22,688 nucleotides of DNA from a virus: the IMG/VR virus record IMGVR_UViG_3300023223_000995, positions 1 through 22,688 of that record. The stretch is one strand, 5' to 3'. The notes below the pieces were generated by a model. The model was not told the DNA's origin. It did no database searches and saw nothing but the letters and a program-made list of their open reading frames with translations. Positions 1 to 7,106 of the stretch are shown here, piece after piece. Position 1 is the first letter of the stretch. Each line of letters starts with the position of its first letter. The translations under genes and the position numbers were made by a program.

Positions 1-1
1 T

Positions 2-700
2 ATATCAGAGGAAGATAACGATTATTATGGAATCGTCTACACCCTCCGGGTTCAAGCTGACCAGGAAGCAATAGCCGCTTATGTTGAAACACAGAAAAAG
101 GTTTTCAGCACTGCATCTTCAGATGCGGATATCAAAGATACAACTGATGCAGCCGATTCCACTACCCTTGCAGCGGTATTCAAATCATTCAGTTATGCCA
201 GAAGCCAGGTCATTTACCTGTCAACTGCAGCAACTCAATTTCCTGAAGCTGCCCTTTTGGGATCTGTATTACCACTCGACCCTGGAACCTGGACAGCCAA
301 ATTCAAAACACTGGTGGGTATTACTGTTGACAATACCACTTCAACCCAGAGAAAAAATATCCTGGATAAAAATGCAACTCAGTATACTGAAGTTGGCGGG
401 GTAAATATAACTGAAGATGGTAAGGTTGCTGAAGGTGAACACCTGGATGTAATAGTTCTGGTGGATTTCGTGGATGCAAGGGGTATCACTGCAATTCAAT
501 CTGAGATAAACCAGGTGCTTTCAGATAATGTTGCCCTGGGTGGTATTGCAGCCGATCCCCCATTTACAATATCAGTTCCCAAGGCCATTGATGTTTCAGC
601 CGGTGATAAAGCTGCCAGAACATTAAACGGTGTAACATTTCAAGCAACCATATCAGGCGCAATTCACGCTGTCACAATTAACGGTACTTTGTCACTTTAG
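2..700 (+). CDS. Tail sheath protein, C-terminal part (DUF3383 family), 5' end cut by window
   Basis: The open frame runs from base 2 with no stop until TAG at 698-700, giving 232 visible residues; the start lies outside the window. The product looks like the C-terminal part of a DUF3383-type contractile tail sheath subunit. Visible features are the 'YYGIVYTLR' strand, a 'GTWTAKFKTLVGI' segment, an 'ITEDGKVAEGEHLDVI' turn, a 'DFVDARGITAIQSEINQVL' helix and a final beta segment ending GTLSL. Sheath subunits polymerise around the tail tube and contract to drive it through the host envelope. The tail tube gene follows after 28 bases, the usual sheath-tube order. A start at 257 would remove conserved upstream sequence that is clearly in frame, so I treat the gene as 5'-partial. 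The family call is from pattern recognition. Confidence 0.85.
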   Translation: MSEEDNDYYGIVYTLRVQADQEAIAAYVETQKKVFSTASSDADIKDTTDAADSTTLAAVFKSFSYARSQVIYLSTAATQFPEAALLGSVLPLDPGTWTAKFKTLVGITVDNTTSTQRKNILDKNATQYTEVGGVNITEDGKVAEGEHLDVIVLVDFVDARGITAIQSEINQVLSDNVALGGIAADPPFTISVPKAIDVSAGDKAARTLNGVTFQATISGAIHAVTINGTLSL

Positions 701-728
701 AATGTACCATTTAAAATAAGGAGTTATC

Positions 729-1172
729 ATGGGTTTAAAAACATTCGATCCAAAAGGTGTCAGCATTACTATGGGTGGTGGCATTGCAACAGGATTCGCA
801 GATGGTACATTCGTGGCCGTTGAAAGGGTAGAGGATGCATTTACAGAATCAGCTGGTCCTGATTCAGAAGTTGTAAGGGTGGCCTCAAACAATCCCATCA
901 CATTGGTCACATTGACTTTAATGCAATCATCAGATTTTAATTCGTTTCTATCTGCATTGCATCAATTGGATATCCGATTGGGCCAGGGCGTGGTGCCGTT
1001 TGCACTAAAAGAAATTGAAGGTGATACCCTGGTTATCGGTGGTAGAGCTTATATCAGAAAGTTTGCCAATATCGAATATGGCAAAGAAATATCAAACAGA
1101 GAGTGGATAATTGTTGTTGCCGATGCAGAAATGTTTGTTGGCGGTAATGTAGTATCCGGTCTTATACCTTAA
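729..1172 (+). CDS. Tail tube protein (DUF3277 family)
   Basis: This is a 147-residue protein with ATG preceded by AAGGAG at 719-724. It opens with KTFDPKGVSITMGG, then 'GFADGTFVAVERVEDAF', 'ITLVTLTLMQSSDFNSFLSAL' and a C-terminal 'KEISNREWIIVVADAEMFVGGN'. This pattern and the length fit the DUF3277 family, found directly after DUF3383 sheath genes in myophages and regarded as the inner tail tube subunit. Hexameric rings of such a subunit would stack to form the DNA conduit. The beta-rich body with one helix agrees with the gpFII/gp19-like tube fold. The gene lies between the sheath and the tail assembly chaperone, as expected. No unusual features. Confidence 0.85.
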   Translation: MGLKTFDPKGVSITMGGGIATGFADGTFVAVERVEDAFTESAGPDSEVVRVASNNPITLVTLTLMQSSDFNSFLSALHQLDIRLGQGVVPFALKEIEGDTLVIGGRAYIRKFANIEYGKEISNREWIIVVADAEMFVGGNVVSGLIP

Positions 1173-1209
1173 ACCATTCACAAAATACCAGCAGAGGAGA
1201 AAATGAATT

Positions 1210-1638
1210 ATGATAGAACCACAGGTGAAAAAAATAGATGATTTCGATGTTACCGTTCAGGCATGGCCTGCAAGGAAGGCGTGGAAATATCAAATTATGT
1301 TGGGAAAAGTATTTGGCCCTTCATTAAAAGAGCTTGGTGCAGCGTTTAACGAATCAAAAACATCAGGGACTGATTTCGATATTGGGAAAATAGGTGAAGC
1401 ATTTGCCAGCCTATTTGAAAATTTATCTGAAGCTGAATCTGAAAGTATCCTGATGAAAATTATTACTGGTGTTCTGATTGACAGCCAGGAAATGTCACCA
1501 GAAATATTTGATTTAAAATTTCAAGGTAAAATGGCATCTGTCTACAAAGTTGTATTCTTTGTATTGGAGGTGAACTACGGATCTTTTTTGGATCAAAGCG
1601 GTATTGGACAGCTCCTGAAGAAAGCCCCGACAGTGTAG
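1210..1638 (+). CDS. Tail assembly chaperone, zero-frame product
   Basis: A 142-residue, mostly helical, acidic protein. By position (tube, then this gene, then tape measure) and size it is the G-type tail assembly chaperone, thought to coat the tape measure while the tube polymerises. I chose ATG at 1210, not ATG at 1203: AGAGGAGA at 1193-1200 is well spaced for 1210 and too close for 1203, and the 1203 frame closes after 12 codons. Near the 3' end, codons 125-127 are tcT TTT TTG, a slippery heptamer, so a minority of ribosomes should enter the -1 frame and make the 205-residue extended form (see 1210-1826). The zero-frame tail after the slip site is only 15 residues. Confidence 0.8.
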   Translation: MIEPQVKKIDDFDVTVQAWPARKAWKYQIMLGKVFGPSLKELGAAFNESKTSGTDFDIGKIGEAFASLFENLSEAESESILMKIITGVLIDSQEMSPEIFDLKFQGKMASVYKVVFFVLEVNYGSFLDQSGIGQLLKKAPTV

Positions 1639-1826
1639 CTGTAAGATCCGCAAAGTATCTAGATGATGAATTAAACAAAGAGTATTTCTTATGGCGGTTA
1701 GTGTTGGAGGGATTTTGCAGCTTGCAGGAATTGGATACCAATTATTCCCTAGACGATGTAATGAAAGCCAATGCCTTACTCGATATGAAATATTATTACG
1801 ACAAGCAGAAGTCAAAGGAAAAATAA
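1210..1826 (+). CDS. Tail assembly chaperone, -1 frameshift extended product (G-T type)
   Basis: If ribosomes slip back one base at T_TTT_TTG (1584-1590), reading continues in the -1 frame from GGA at 1590 to TAA at 1824-1826, adding 78 residues and giving about 205 in total. The added segment reads smoothly as a helical protein (for example 'EYFLWRLVLEGFCSLQELD', 'YSLDDVMKANALLDMKYYY') and ends in a lysine-rich tail. This is typical of the T-domain that recruits the tape measure in lambda-type G/GT chaperones and P2 E/E+E'. The -1 segment has no well-placed start of its own with a ribosome site. Its stop overlaps the next gene's ATG (TAATG). The slip site and open frame are seen directly; efficiency is not known. 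Confidence 0.8.
1584..1650 (+). promoter_or_regulatory. Programmed -1 frameshift signal (slippery heptamer plus possible stem)
   Basis: TTTTTTG at 1584-1590 lies exactly in the X_XXY_YYZ register of the chaperone frame. Downstream, GGATC (1590-1594) can pair with GATCC (1645-1649), and inside it ACAGCT (1608-1613) pairs with AGCTGT (1637-1642), making a long, internally looped stem that might stimulate slipping. The outer arm overlaps the last base of the heptamer, so the real stimulator may be the inner stem or a pseudoknot. The heptamer is certain; the stem is a proposal. Confidence 0.7.
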
Positions 1827-2209
1827 TGGACAAAATACATCCGGTGGTGCTAGTATTTATATCCGGTATTTTCGGGGCACTTCTTACATATTTCTTTAAA
1901 ACTGTTTTTCAGACTAAATCTATTATCCAGATCATTCATAACTCAATAGGTGAGTCTATGAAAAAGGAATTTAAAACACATATTTTAATTCACCATAAAG
2001 ATGACCCGGATGAATTGGTCGATGATAAAATTGAAGCGTATTCAAGGGAAGTCGATTATAAAATTGAACAGCTTGAAAAACAAATTAAATCCGTTCTATC
2101 CCAGGGTACGGTTTCAAAAGAAATGCTTCACGGAATAGATATCACTATTGTTGGTATTATGGGAGATTTAAAAACACTGAAGGAAAAGATTAAAAATGGC
2201 AGCGGTTAG
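1826..2209 (+). CDS. Small single-pass membrane protein with coiled coil, unknown function
   Basis: A 127-residue protein. The ATG at 1826 overlaps the stop of the frameshifted chaperone (TAATG) and has AAGGA at 1815-1819; an upstream in-frame ATG at 1691 lies inside the chaperone extension and is rejected. Residues about 5-25 (PVVLVFISGIFGALLTYFF) form one hydrophobic helix. The rest is hydrophilic, with a charged helical stretch ('DYKIEQLEKQIKSVLS') that looks like a coiled coil, and a second helix near the end. The 3' end overlaps the tape measure start by 14 bases. The layout resembles spanin- or holin-like membrane proteins only superficially, and the place between chaperone and tape measure suggests a structural or assembly role. 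I do not recognise a family. Confidence 0.7.
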   Translation: MDKIHPVVLVFISGIFGALLTYFFKTVFQTKSIIQIIHNSIGESMKKEFKTHILIHHKDDPDELVDDKIEAYSREVDYKIEQLEKQIKSVLSQGTVSKEMLHGIDITIVGIMGDLKTLKEKIKNGSG

Positions 2210-3950
2210 GGAGTTAGTTACAAAGTTATCCTTCAGGGTTGATAGTGCCAAACTGCGTTCATTCGATCAGAAGATCGGGAGTATTAAAAATAATGTTCGG
2301 GGCCTTACTCAAAATATGCGGGGTTTGGCATCGAGCGTTCAAAGGGTTGGTGCTGGATTATCTGCTTTCGTAACATTACCCCTTACAGCCCTTGGTTTTG
2401 TTGCCTTAAAGACAACCGCCGATTTAGAGAAAGCGAAGATTGCCCTTGAAGTATTTCTGGGTTCAGAGGAAGCTGCACTTGCAAAGCAAAAGGAATTAAT
2501 TGAATTTGCAAAAGAAACTCCATTTCAGGTTTTAGGCATCCAGGAAACAGCCGGTCAGTTACTGGCTGCAGGTATTGAATCCGATAGGTTAATTACAACC
2601 ATGAATGCCCTGGGTAATGCCGCTAAAGGTAATCAGGAAGTATTTCAAAGGCTTGTATTAAACTTTTCCCAGGTTAAGACACAGGGTAAATTAACAGGCA
2701 GAGAACTCAGGGATTTTCTTGTTAATCAGGTTCCGCTGGTAAAGTTACTCGCAAAGGAAATAGGAACATCTGAATCCGCTATTAAAGATTTGGTGTCAAA
2801 GGGTGCTATCAGTTTTGATGTAATGGAAAAGGCTTTCTTCAATGCTTCTAAAGAGGGTGGTTTCTTTTTCGATTTGATGAAGAAACAATCAAAAACACTA
2901 TCGGGCCGGTTTTCAAATTTACAGGATACAGTTACACAGCTGCTGGATGAATTTGGTAAGGCTATTGATGAAACATTTAATTTGCGTGAAAATATCAATA
3001 AGCTGATTACATTCATTGATAAATTAAGGAATCGATTTACAAATCTGAATCCGAATGTTAAAAAATTAATTATTGTGTTTGCAACAATGCTTGCTCTGTT
3101 GGGGCCATTACTTCTGGTTCTAGGGACAATTGCAACTGCCATCCTAGCGTTAACTGCAGCGGCTTTTGTGCTTGATGTTGCATTGCTTCCTTTGATTATC
3201 ACAATTGGGCTTATCATTGCAGCCATTGCTGCAATCGGGTTTGCCATCTTCCTGGTTATAAATGATTTCAATACATGGCGGGATAATGGGGATTCTGTAA
3301 TTGGATTTCTAATTGGTAAGTTCATGCAATTCAAAGCCTTTGTCGGGGATATACTGAGATCCATTGGTGCATTTTTCGTCAATGCCTGGAACTTTGTTAT
3401 TAATGCAACCGATGAACAATGGGATGATTTAATAGATAGGATTATTGAAAAGGGGCTTACACTATTAACCAGGCTGAAGGAAACATTTATAAAAATCAAG
3501 GATGGAATTGTTGCGATATTTGTAGAGCTTAAAAATGATGTAATTGAAATATTCACCAGTATTATCCCAGAAGCATTTTCAAAAACACTTGGTAAATTAA
3601 AATCCTTAAAGGACAGAATCACCGGAAAGGTTGGGGCCGGCCTTGATATCGCCAAAAAACTGGGTGGTGGTCTTGCCAGGGGTGGTGCTGCCATCGCTAA
3701 ACAGGCAACTGATATAGGAATATTACCAAACATACCATTATTGGCTTCTGCAGCTGGTGGTCTTGGAAGGTCATCAACCAGTAATTCAAATCAAACAAGC
3801 ATAAGCCAGGATATTAAAATTGAAGTTCCACCTGGAACATCAGAACAGCAGGCGCAATTTATAGAAGATTCGGCAAAGGAATCATTTGGAAAAATGTTTA
3901 ATAATGAAATGACTAAAAATCTAATGGCAACCCCACAGGCTGAACAATGA
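2196..3950 (+). CDS. Tail tape measure protein
   Basis: A 584-residue protein that spans the tail lumen, sets tail length and is ejected ahead of DNA. Residues about 50-250 match the tape-measure N-terminal domain (TIGR02675 type): 'KTTADLEKAKIALEVFLGS', 'TAGQLLAAGIES', 'KLTGRELRDFLVNQVPLV', 'GAISFDVMEKAFF' and 'LSGRFSNLQDTVTQLLDEF'. A long hydrophobic stretch at about 291-356 contains several predicted membrane helices, as in many tape measures that insert in the inner membrane. After it come charged helices, a glycine/alanine-rich stretch near residue 490 and a serine/asparagine linker. At 584 residues the protein is short; by the usual rule of about 1.5 angstrom per residue it implies a tail near 90 nm (inference). 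It overlaps genes on both sides, ending ATGA into the baseplate operon. Confidence 0.92.
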   Translation: MAAVRELVTKLSFRVDSAKLRSFDQKIGSIKNNVRGLTQNMRGLASSVQRVGAGLSAFVTLPLTALGFVALKTTADLEKAKIALEVFLGSEEAALAKQKELIEFAKETPFQVLGIQETAGQLLAAGIESDRLITTMNALGNAAKGNQEVFQRLVLNFSQVKTQGKLTGRELRDFLVNQVPLVKLLAKEIGTSESAIKDLVSKGAISFDVMEKAFFNASKEGGFFFDLMKKQSKTLSGRFSNLQDTVTQLLDEFGKAIDETFNLRENINKLITFIDKLRNRFTNLNPNVKKLIIVFATMLALLGPLLLVLGTIATAILALTAAAFVLDVALLPLIITIGLIIAAIAAIGFAIFLVINDFNTWRDNGDSVIGFLIGKFMQFKAFVGDILRSIGAFFVNAWNFVINATDEQWDDLIDRIIEKGLTLLTRLKETFIKIKDGIVAIFVELKNDVIEIFTSIIPEAFSKTLGKLKSLKDRITGKVGAGLDIAKKLGGGLARGGAAIAKQATDIGILPNIPLLASAAGGLGRSSTSNSNQTSISQDIKIEVPPGTSEQQAQFIEDSAKESFGKMFNNEMTKNLMATPQAEQ

Positions 3951-4603
3951 CCGCATCATTATTATTTGGTAAAAAAGGCGCGAAGATTGGATCGCTTCAA
4001 CTGGATGCAACAGTAAGTGAAAGTCATGACTATGAAAATCAGGTTTCAGAATGGCCCGTTGAAAATGGTCAAACAATAATTGATAATATTCGTAAAGTTC
4101 CCGAAAGATTAACCATCAATGGATTAATCAGCAACTTCCCTATTGATGTAAGGTTTCAAGATGTAACTAATATCATCGATGGAAATTCAAACACTTCTGA
4201 ATCCAGAGTTGTTGCCAGGGAAGATACTCCAACCAGGGTTGAAACTGCACAAAATGTTTTGCTTAGAATCCAGGGCCGTGTAATACAGGGCAAGCCGGTT
4301 GATCCAGAAATTATAGATATTATTACCGGGCTGCGTGTTTACACAAGTATGGCAATGACAAAATTGCGGATCAACCGGGATCAGAGAACCGGTAAAGCAT
4401 TACCCTTCAGTGCTGACTTCATTCAAATAGAAACCAGTGAAGTTCAGATAATAGCTCCGCAACCACAAGCAGCCTTTCAGGATAAAGCCTCAACCAAAAT
4501 ACAGAAGGCAAAGCAAAAGGCAAGCCCCGCATCAGTGCAAACAGAAGGGAAGACCAGCATTTTAAAAGATGGATTCAATTTTGTTGGGAGGATATTTAAT
4601 TAA
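3947..4603 (+). CDS. Dit-like baseplate protein
   Basis: A 218-residue protein starting in the ATGA that closes the tape measure gene. The first half ('KIGSLQLDATVSESHDYENQ', 'WPVENGQTIIDNIRKVPERL', 'INGLISNF') has the character of the Dit-like phage tail protein N-terminal domain, a beta-barrel that forms the ring at the tail tip. The middle ('LRVYTSMAMTKLRINRDQRT', 'FSADFIQIETSEVQII') continues the beta sheet. The last 50 residues are lysine/glutamine-rich and end with a short hydrophobic helix. Position after the tape measure and before the plug, hub and spike genes fits a hub-ring role joining the tail tube to the baseplate. The family is recognised by pattern; the exact place in the baseplate is inferred. 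Confidence 0.75.
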   Translation: MTASLLFGKKGAKIGSLQLDATVSESHDYENQVSEWPVENGQTIIDNIRKVPERLTINGLISNFPIDVRFQDVTNIIDGNSNTSESRVVAREDTPTRVETAQNVLLRIQGRVIQGKPVDPEIIDIITGLRVYTSMAMTKLRINRDQRTGKALPFSADFIQIETSEVQIIAPQPQAAFQDKASTKIQKAKQKASPASVQTEGKTSILKDGFNFVGRIFN

Positions 4604-4926
4604 TGTCTGTTGTAATCCCATTCTTTAATCAACTGTCTAATTTCAGGGAAGAAATCATTCTGGATAATATTTCCTTTCTTTTTGATTTCAATTGGAATGA
4701 AAGGGCAGAGCAATGGAGCATGGCCATATTGCAGCCCGATGAAACGCCGATTATGTATGGTATTAAACTTGTTCTGGGTTATTCATTATTCGATCAGTTT
4801 GAATATTTGGGCCTGCCGCCTGGGGAATTATTCTGTGTGGATACTACCGATTCAGAAATAGAAGTCAATAGAAATAATATTGGTGATACCGTTGAACTCG
4901 TATACATTCCAGAGGCTGAAGCATGA
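4603..4926 (+). CDS. Baseplate plug protein (Pam3 gp18-like)
   Basis: A 107-residue protein starting in a TAATG overlap with the Dit-like gene. The pattern 'IPFFNQLSNFREEIILDNI', 'FDFNWNERAEQWSMAIL', 'ETPIMYGIKLVLGYSLFDQF' and 'NIGDTVELVYIP' fits the small domain described for the baseplate plug of cyanophage Pam3, common between the Dit-like and hub genes in myophages with simple baseplates. It is probably a beta-rich subunit at the hub interior. Alternative names in annotations are DUF6983-like or 'baseplate hub assembly protein'. Length and neighbours both support the call. Confidence 0.75.
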   Translation: MSVVIPFFNQLSNFREEIILDNISFLFDFNWNERAEQWSMAILQPDETPIMYGIKLVLGYSLFDQFEYLGLPPGELFCVDTTDSEIEVNRNNIGDTVELVYIPEAEA

Positions 4927-5774
4927 CTTTATTTAATCGGGTTGCCTCTATTGAAATCGTTACTGAAACGAATTTTATATTAAGAATATCGGGCCTTAGA
5001 ATATCATTCACCGTTGATAAAACTGAAAACAAAGATCCCAATACTGCCAAACTGCAAGTATATAATTTGGCACAGGATACCAGAAACATTATTAAAGATG
5101 TGGGCCGAAATGTTACGCTATTTGCTGGATATGAAAATGAGAATGGTGAGGAGCTTCTTTTTACTGGGGATATCACTAATATTACTCATAAGATTAATAA
5201 GCCTGATGTTATCACAGAAATTGAAGCCAGTGATGGTAAAGAAGCTCTGGATAAAGCTAAAATCGTTATTTCGCAAAATGAAAAAACCAGCGGGTTAGGG
5301 ATACTTCAAAAGGTACTGGGTAACTTTGATATTGGTAACAATCTCAATCAGGTAATAGTCCCGAATAAGATATATCAATCCGGGTTTGCCTTTGCCGGTC
5401 TTGCAAAAGATGCCCTTCAAAAAGTAACCAAATTTTTAGAAATGTCCTGGTCAGTGCAGAACAATGAAATCAATCTGGTATCATTCGATGGCAACAATCA
5501 GACCGGTATTATATTACTTACTGCTGAATCCGGGCTGATTGGTTCCCCTGAACGGCTATCCGGTAAATCCCGCAAAGCAAAAAACAAATCGAAAACAGAT
5601 AAGCCAGGTTGGAAATTCACTACACTATTATTTCCATCGATAAATCCATTGGGCCGGATAGCAGTACAGAGTGTTGAAATTAAAGATGTCACAGAATTTG
5701 TTGTTTATACAATTTCCCATTCCGGGGATACCCACACAAAAGAATGGACTTCAACAATTGAGTCAAGGGAATAA
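4923..5774 (+). CDS. Baseplate hub protein (gpD/gp27-like)
   Basis: A 283-residue protein overlapping the plug gene by ATGA. The beginning ('LRISFTVDKTENKDPNTAKL', 'VYNLAQDTRNII', 'NVTLFAGYENENGEELLFTG') is the typical start of phage hub proteins that form the trimeric ring above the spike. The central part ('LAKDALQKVTKFLEMSWSVQ', 'EINLVSFDG') matches the second barrel seen in gpD/gp44-type hubs. A basic, serine/lysine-rich insertion lies near residue 220 (KSRKAKNKSKTDK). The C-terminus ('VVYTISHSGDTHTKEWTSTI') is the conserved closing strand. The spike gene follows with a TAATG overlap, as expected for a hub-spike pair. No lysozyme domain is present, so peptidoglycan hydrolysis, if needed, is encoded elsewhere. 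Confidence 0.8.
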   Translation: MTLFNRVASIEIVTETNFILRISGLRISFTVDKTENKDPNTAKLQVYNLAQDTRNIIKDVGRNVTLFAGYENENGEELLFTGDITNITHKINKPDVITEIEASDGKEALDKAKIVISQNEKTSGLGILQKVLGNFDIGNNLNQVIVPNKIYQSGFAFAGLAKDALQKVTKFLEMSWSVQNNEINLVSFDGNNQTGIILLTAESGLIGSPERLSGKSRKAKNKSKTDKPGWKFTTLLFPSINPLGRIAVQSVEIKDVTEFVVYTISHSGDTHTKEWTSTIESRE

Positions 5775-6409
5775 TGACTGAAACCAATACATTGATTGAA
5801 GTCATTGATAATGCGGTTCTCAGGGCCTTTGAGGATGTTCATACTTCTATGCCTGGTAGATTTGAATCGTATGATTTCAAAACACAGAAAGCAACTGTGA
5901 AGCCTCTATTAAAGAAAATGTATCTGGATGAAACTGTACTGGATTTGCCGGTGCTTGGAAATGTGCCGGTTGTATTCCCTCGAACAAAAACATCCGGGAT
6001 GACCTTCCCCATAAATAAGGGTGATAAATGTGCATTGTTTTTTTCTGAAAGGGCTCTTGAACAATGGTATTTATCCGGGGATAATACAGAACCCGGTGAT
6101 CCTCGAAGATATGATTTATCAGATGCCTTTGCAGTACCTGGTCTGTTCTCATTTGCAGAAACTAACCTGGCTTCGAATAACAACAACCTTGAAATACATC
6201 ACAAAGGATTTAAAATTGTAATCACCCAGGCAGGGAAAATACAACTTATCGGTAAAGACGATGTTGATTTAATAAAGGTAATCGATGACTGGATGACACA
6301 ACTGAAATCAACTCTTGTTATCACTGGGATTGGACTTCAGCCCTTTGACCCTACATCTATTACAGCAATGACAGTTATTCAAACGGAATTACAAAAACTA
6401 CTGGTTTAA
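5774..6409 (+). CDS. Baseplate central spike (Gp138 N-terminal-domain family)
   Basis: A 211-residue protein, starting in TAATG. Residues about 15-125 resemble the Gp138 N-terminal OB-fold domain of membrane-piercing spikes: 'TSMPGRFESYDFKTQKATVK', 'LPVLGNVPVVFPRT', 'MTFPINKGDKCALFFSERAL', and a short stretch 'DPRRYDLSDAFAVPGL'. The remaining part ('LEIHHKGFKIVITQAGKIQL') has the short alternating repeats of a trimeric beta-helix stalk, then a helical end. It would sit at the tip under the hub and pierce the outer membrane on contraction. This is mild support for a Gram-negative host. No C-terminal metal-binding HxH tip is apparent within this gene. Confidence 0.8.
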   Translation: MTETNTLIEVIDNAVLRAFEDVHTSMPGRFESYDFKTQKATVKPLLKKMYLDETVLDLPVLGNVPVVFPRTKTSGMTFPINKGDKCALFFSERALEQWYLSGDNTEPGDPRRYDLSDAFAVPGLFSFAETNLASNNNNLEIHHKGFKIVITQAGKIQLIGKDDVDLIKVIDDWMTQLKSTLVITGIGLQPFDPTSITAMTVIQTELQKLLV

Positions 6410-6411
6410 TT

Positions 6412-6732
6412 ATGGCTATGAACGGAACAGATATGGCAGATGAAGTTGTTGATGCTTTAGTTACTGCAGGTAAATATAATGGGCTTAATGCTTCACAAAT
6501 TGCTGCCTTAAAAGTCGATATGGCAGTTAGTTATACTGCAATGCTCAATTATATAATTGCCAATCTTGAAATCAACGGTGTTGAAATTGATACTGCTGCC
6601 CTGTTAAGTGCCCCCACAGCTTTAACACCAGTACCGAATGATGGTGGTGCAGTTGTATCCGCGCAAATGGTAGGAAATGCAGATGGTTCAACACTTTCAC
6701 AAAATAACGATGGAACGGGATTAATCGCATGA
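6412..6732 (+). CDS. Small baseplate-operon protein of unknown function
   Basis: A 106-residue protein, ATG two bases after the spike stop. The first part is helical ('GTDMADEVVDALVTAG', 'ASQIAALKVDMAVSYTAMLN') and the second half is glycine, asparagine and alanine rich with low complexity. Small proteins with the 'MNGTDMAD-VV-AL' style start are common between spike and gp25-like genes in Mu- and Pam3-like phages, but no role is known to me. It could be the spike-tip or a spike chaperone, by position only. Confidence 0.6.
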   Translation: MAMNGTDMADEVVDALVTAGKYNGLNASQIAALKVDMAVSYTAMLNYIIANLEINGVEIDTAALLSAPTALTPVPNDGGAVVSAQMVGNADGSTLSQNNDGTGLIA

Positions 6733-7097
6733 GTTTAGATATAGCACTAGATCCAGATACACATGATTTGTTAATCAGGGATAATGATTTACAGATTGTG
6801 AATGATGCGGATCAGCTGGAACAAAATTTAAGAATAAGATTGCAATTTTTTATCCGGGAATGGTTTTTAAATATAAACAATGGACTTCCTTTCTATTCTG
6901 ATATCCTGGTAAGGAATCCCAATGTTTCAAATATTGACAGCATTATAAAGGCACAGATAATTGATACAAATGGAGTTGAAGAAATACTGGCATTCATTTC
7001 AACATTTGATGCTGCTGAAAGAAGGTATTCAATTACCTTCAAGGTAAGATCTGAATTTGGGGAATCTGAATTACAGGTTTCATTATTTAATAATTAA
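6729..7097 (+). CDS. Baseplate wedge protein, gp25/gpW-like (sheath initiator)
   Basis: A 122-residue protein, ATGA overlap with the preceding gene. It shows the features of the Mu gp46 / T4 gp25 / P2 gpW group: 'DPDTHDLLIRDNDLQIVND', 'QLEQNLRIRLQFFIREWFLN' containing the conserved E-x-x-x-N-L-R-x-R-L and W/F-L core, 'GLPFYSDIL' and a C-terminal beta hairpin 'YSITFKVRSEFGESELQVSL'. These subunits link the wedge to the first sheath ring and start sheath polymerisation. The J-like gene follows, the universal order in contractile injection systems. Confidence 0.88.
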   Translation: MSLDIALDPDTHDLLIRDNDLQIVNDADQLEQNLRIRLQFFIREWFLNINNGLPFYSDILVRNPNVSNIDSIIKAQIIDTNGVEEILAFISTFDAAERRYSITFKVRSEFGESELQVSLFNN

Positions 7098-7106
7098 GGT
7101 ACTCTC

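Noticed and set aside
1203-1241. 12-codon leader frame from ATG 1203
   Set aside because: It is too close to the AGAGGAGA site and closes at once; ATG 1210 explains the chaperone start better.
1691-1825. Upstream start for the membrane/coiled-coil gene
   Set aside because: The extra 45 codons lie inside the frameshift extension of the chaperone; ATG 1826 has a TAATG overlap, a ribosome site and begins a natural membrane helix.
2726-3733. 335-residue minus-strand open frame
   Set aside because: It is fully antisense to the tape measure gene, whose domain pattern is unmistakable; the reverse frame is a shadow of its regular codon use.
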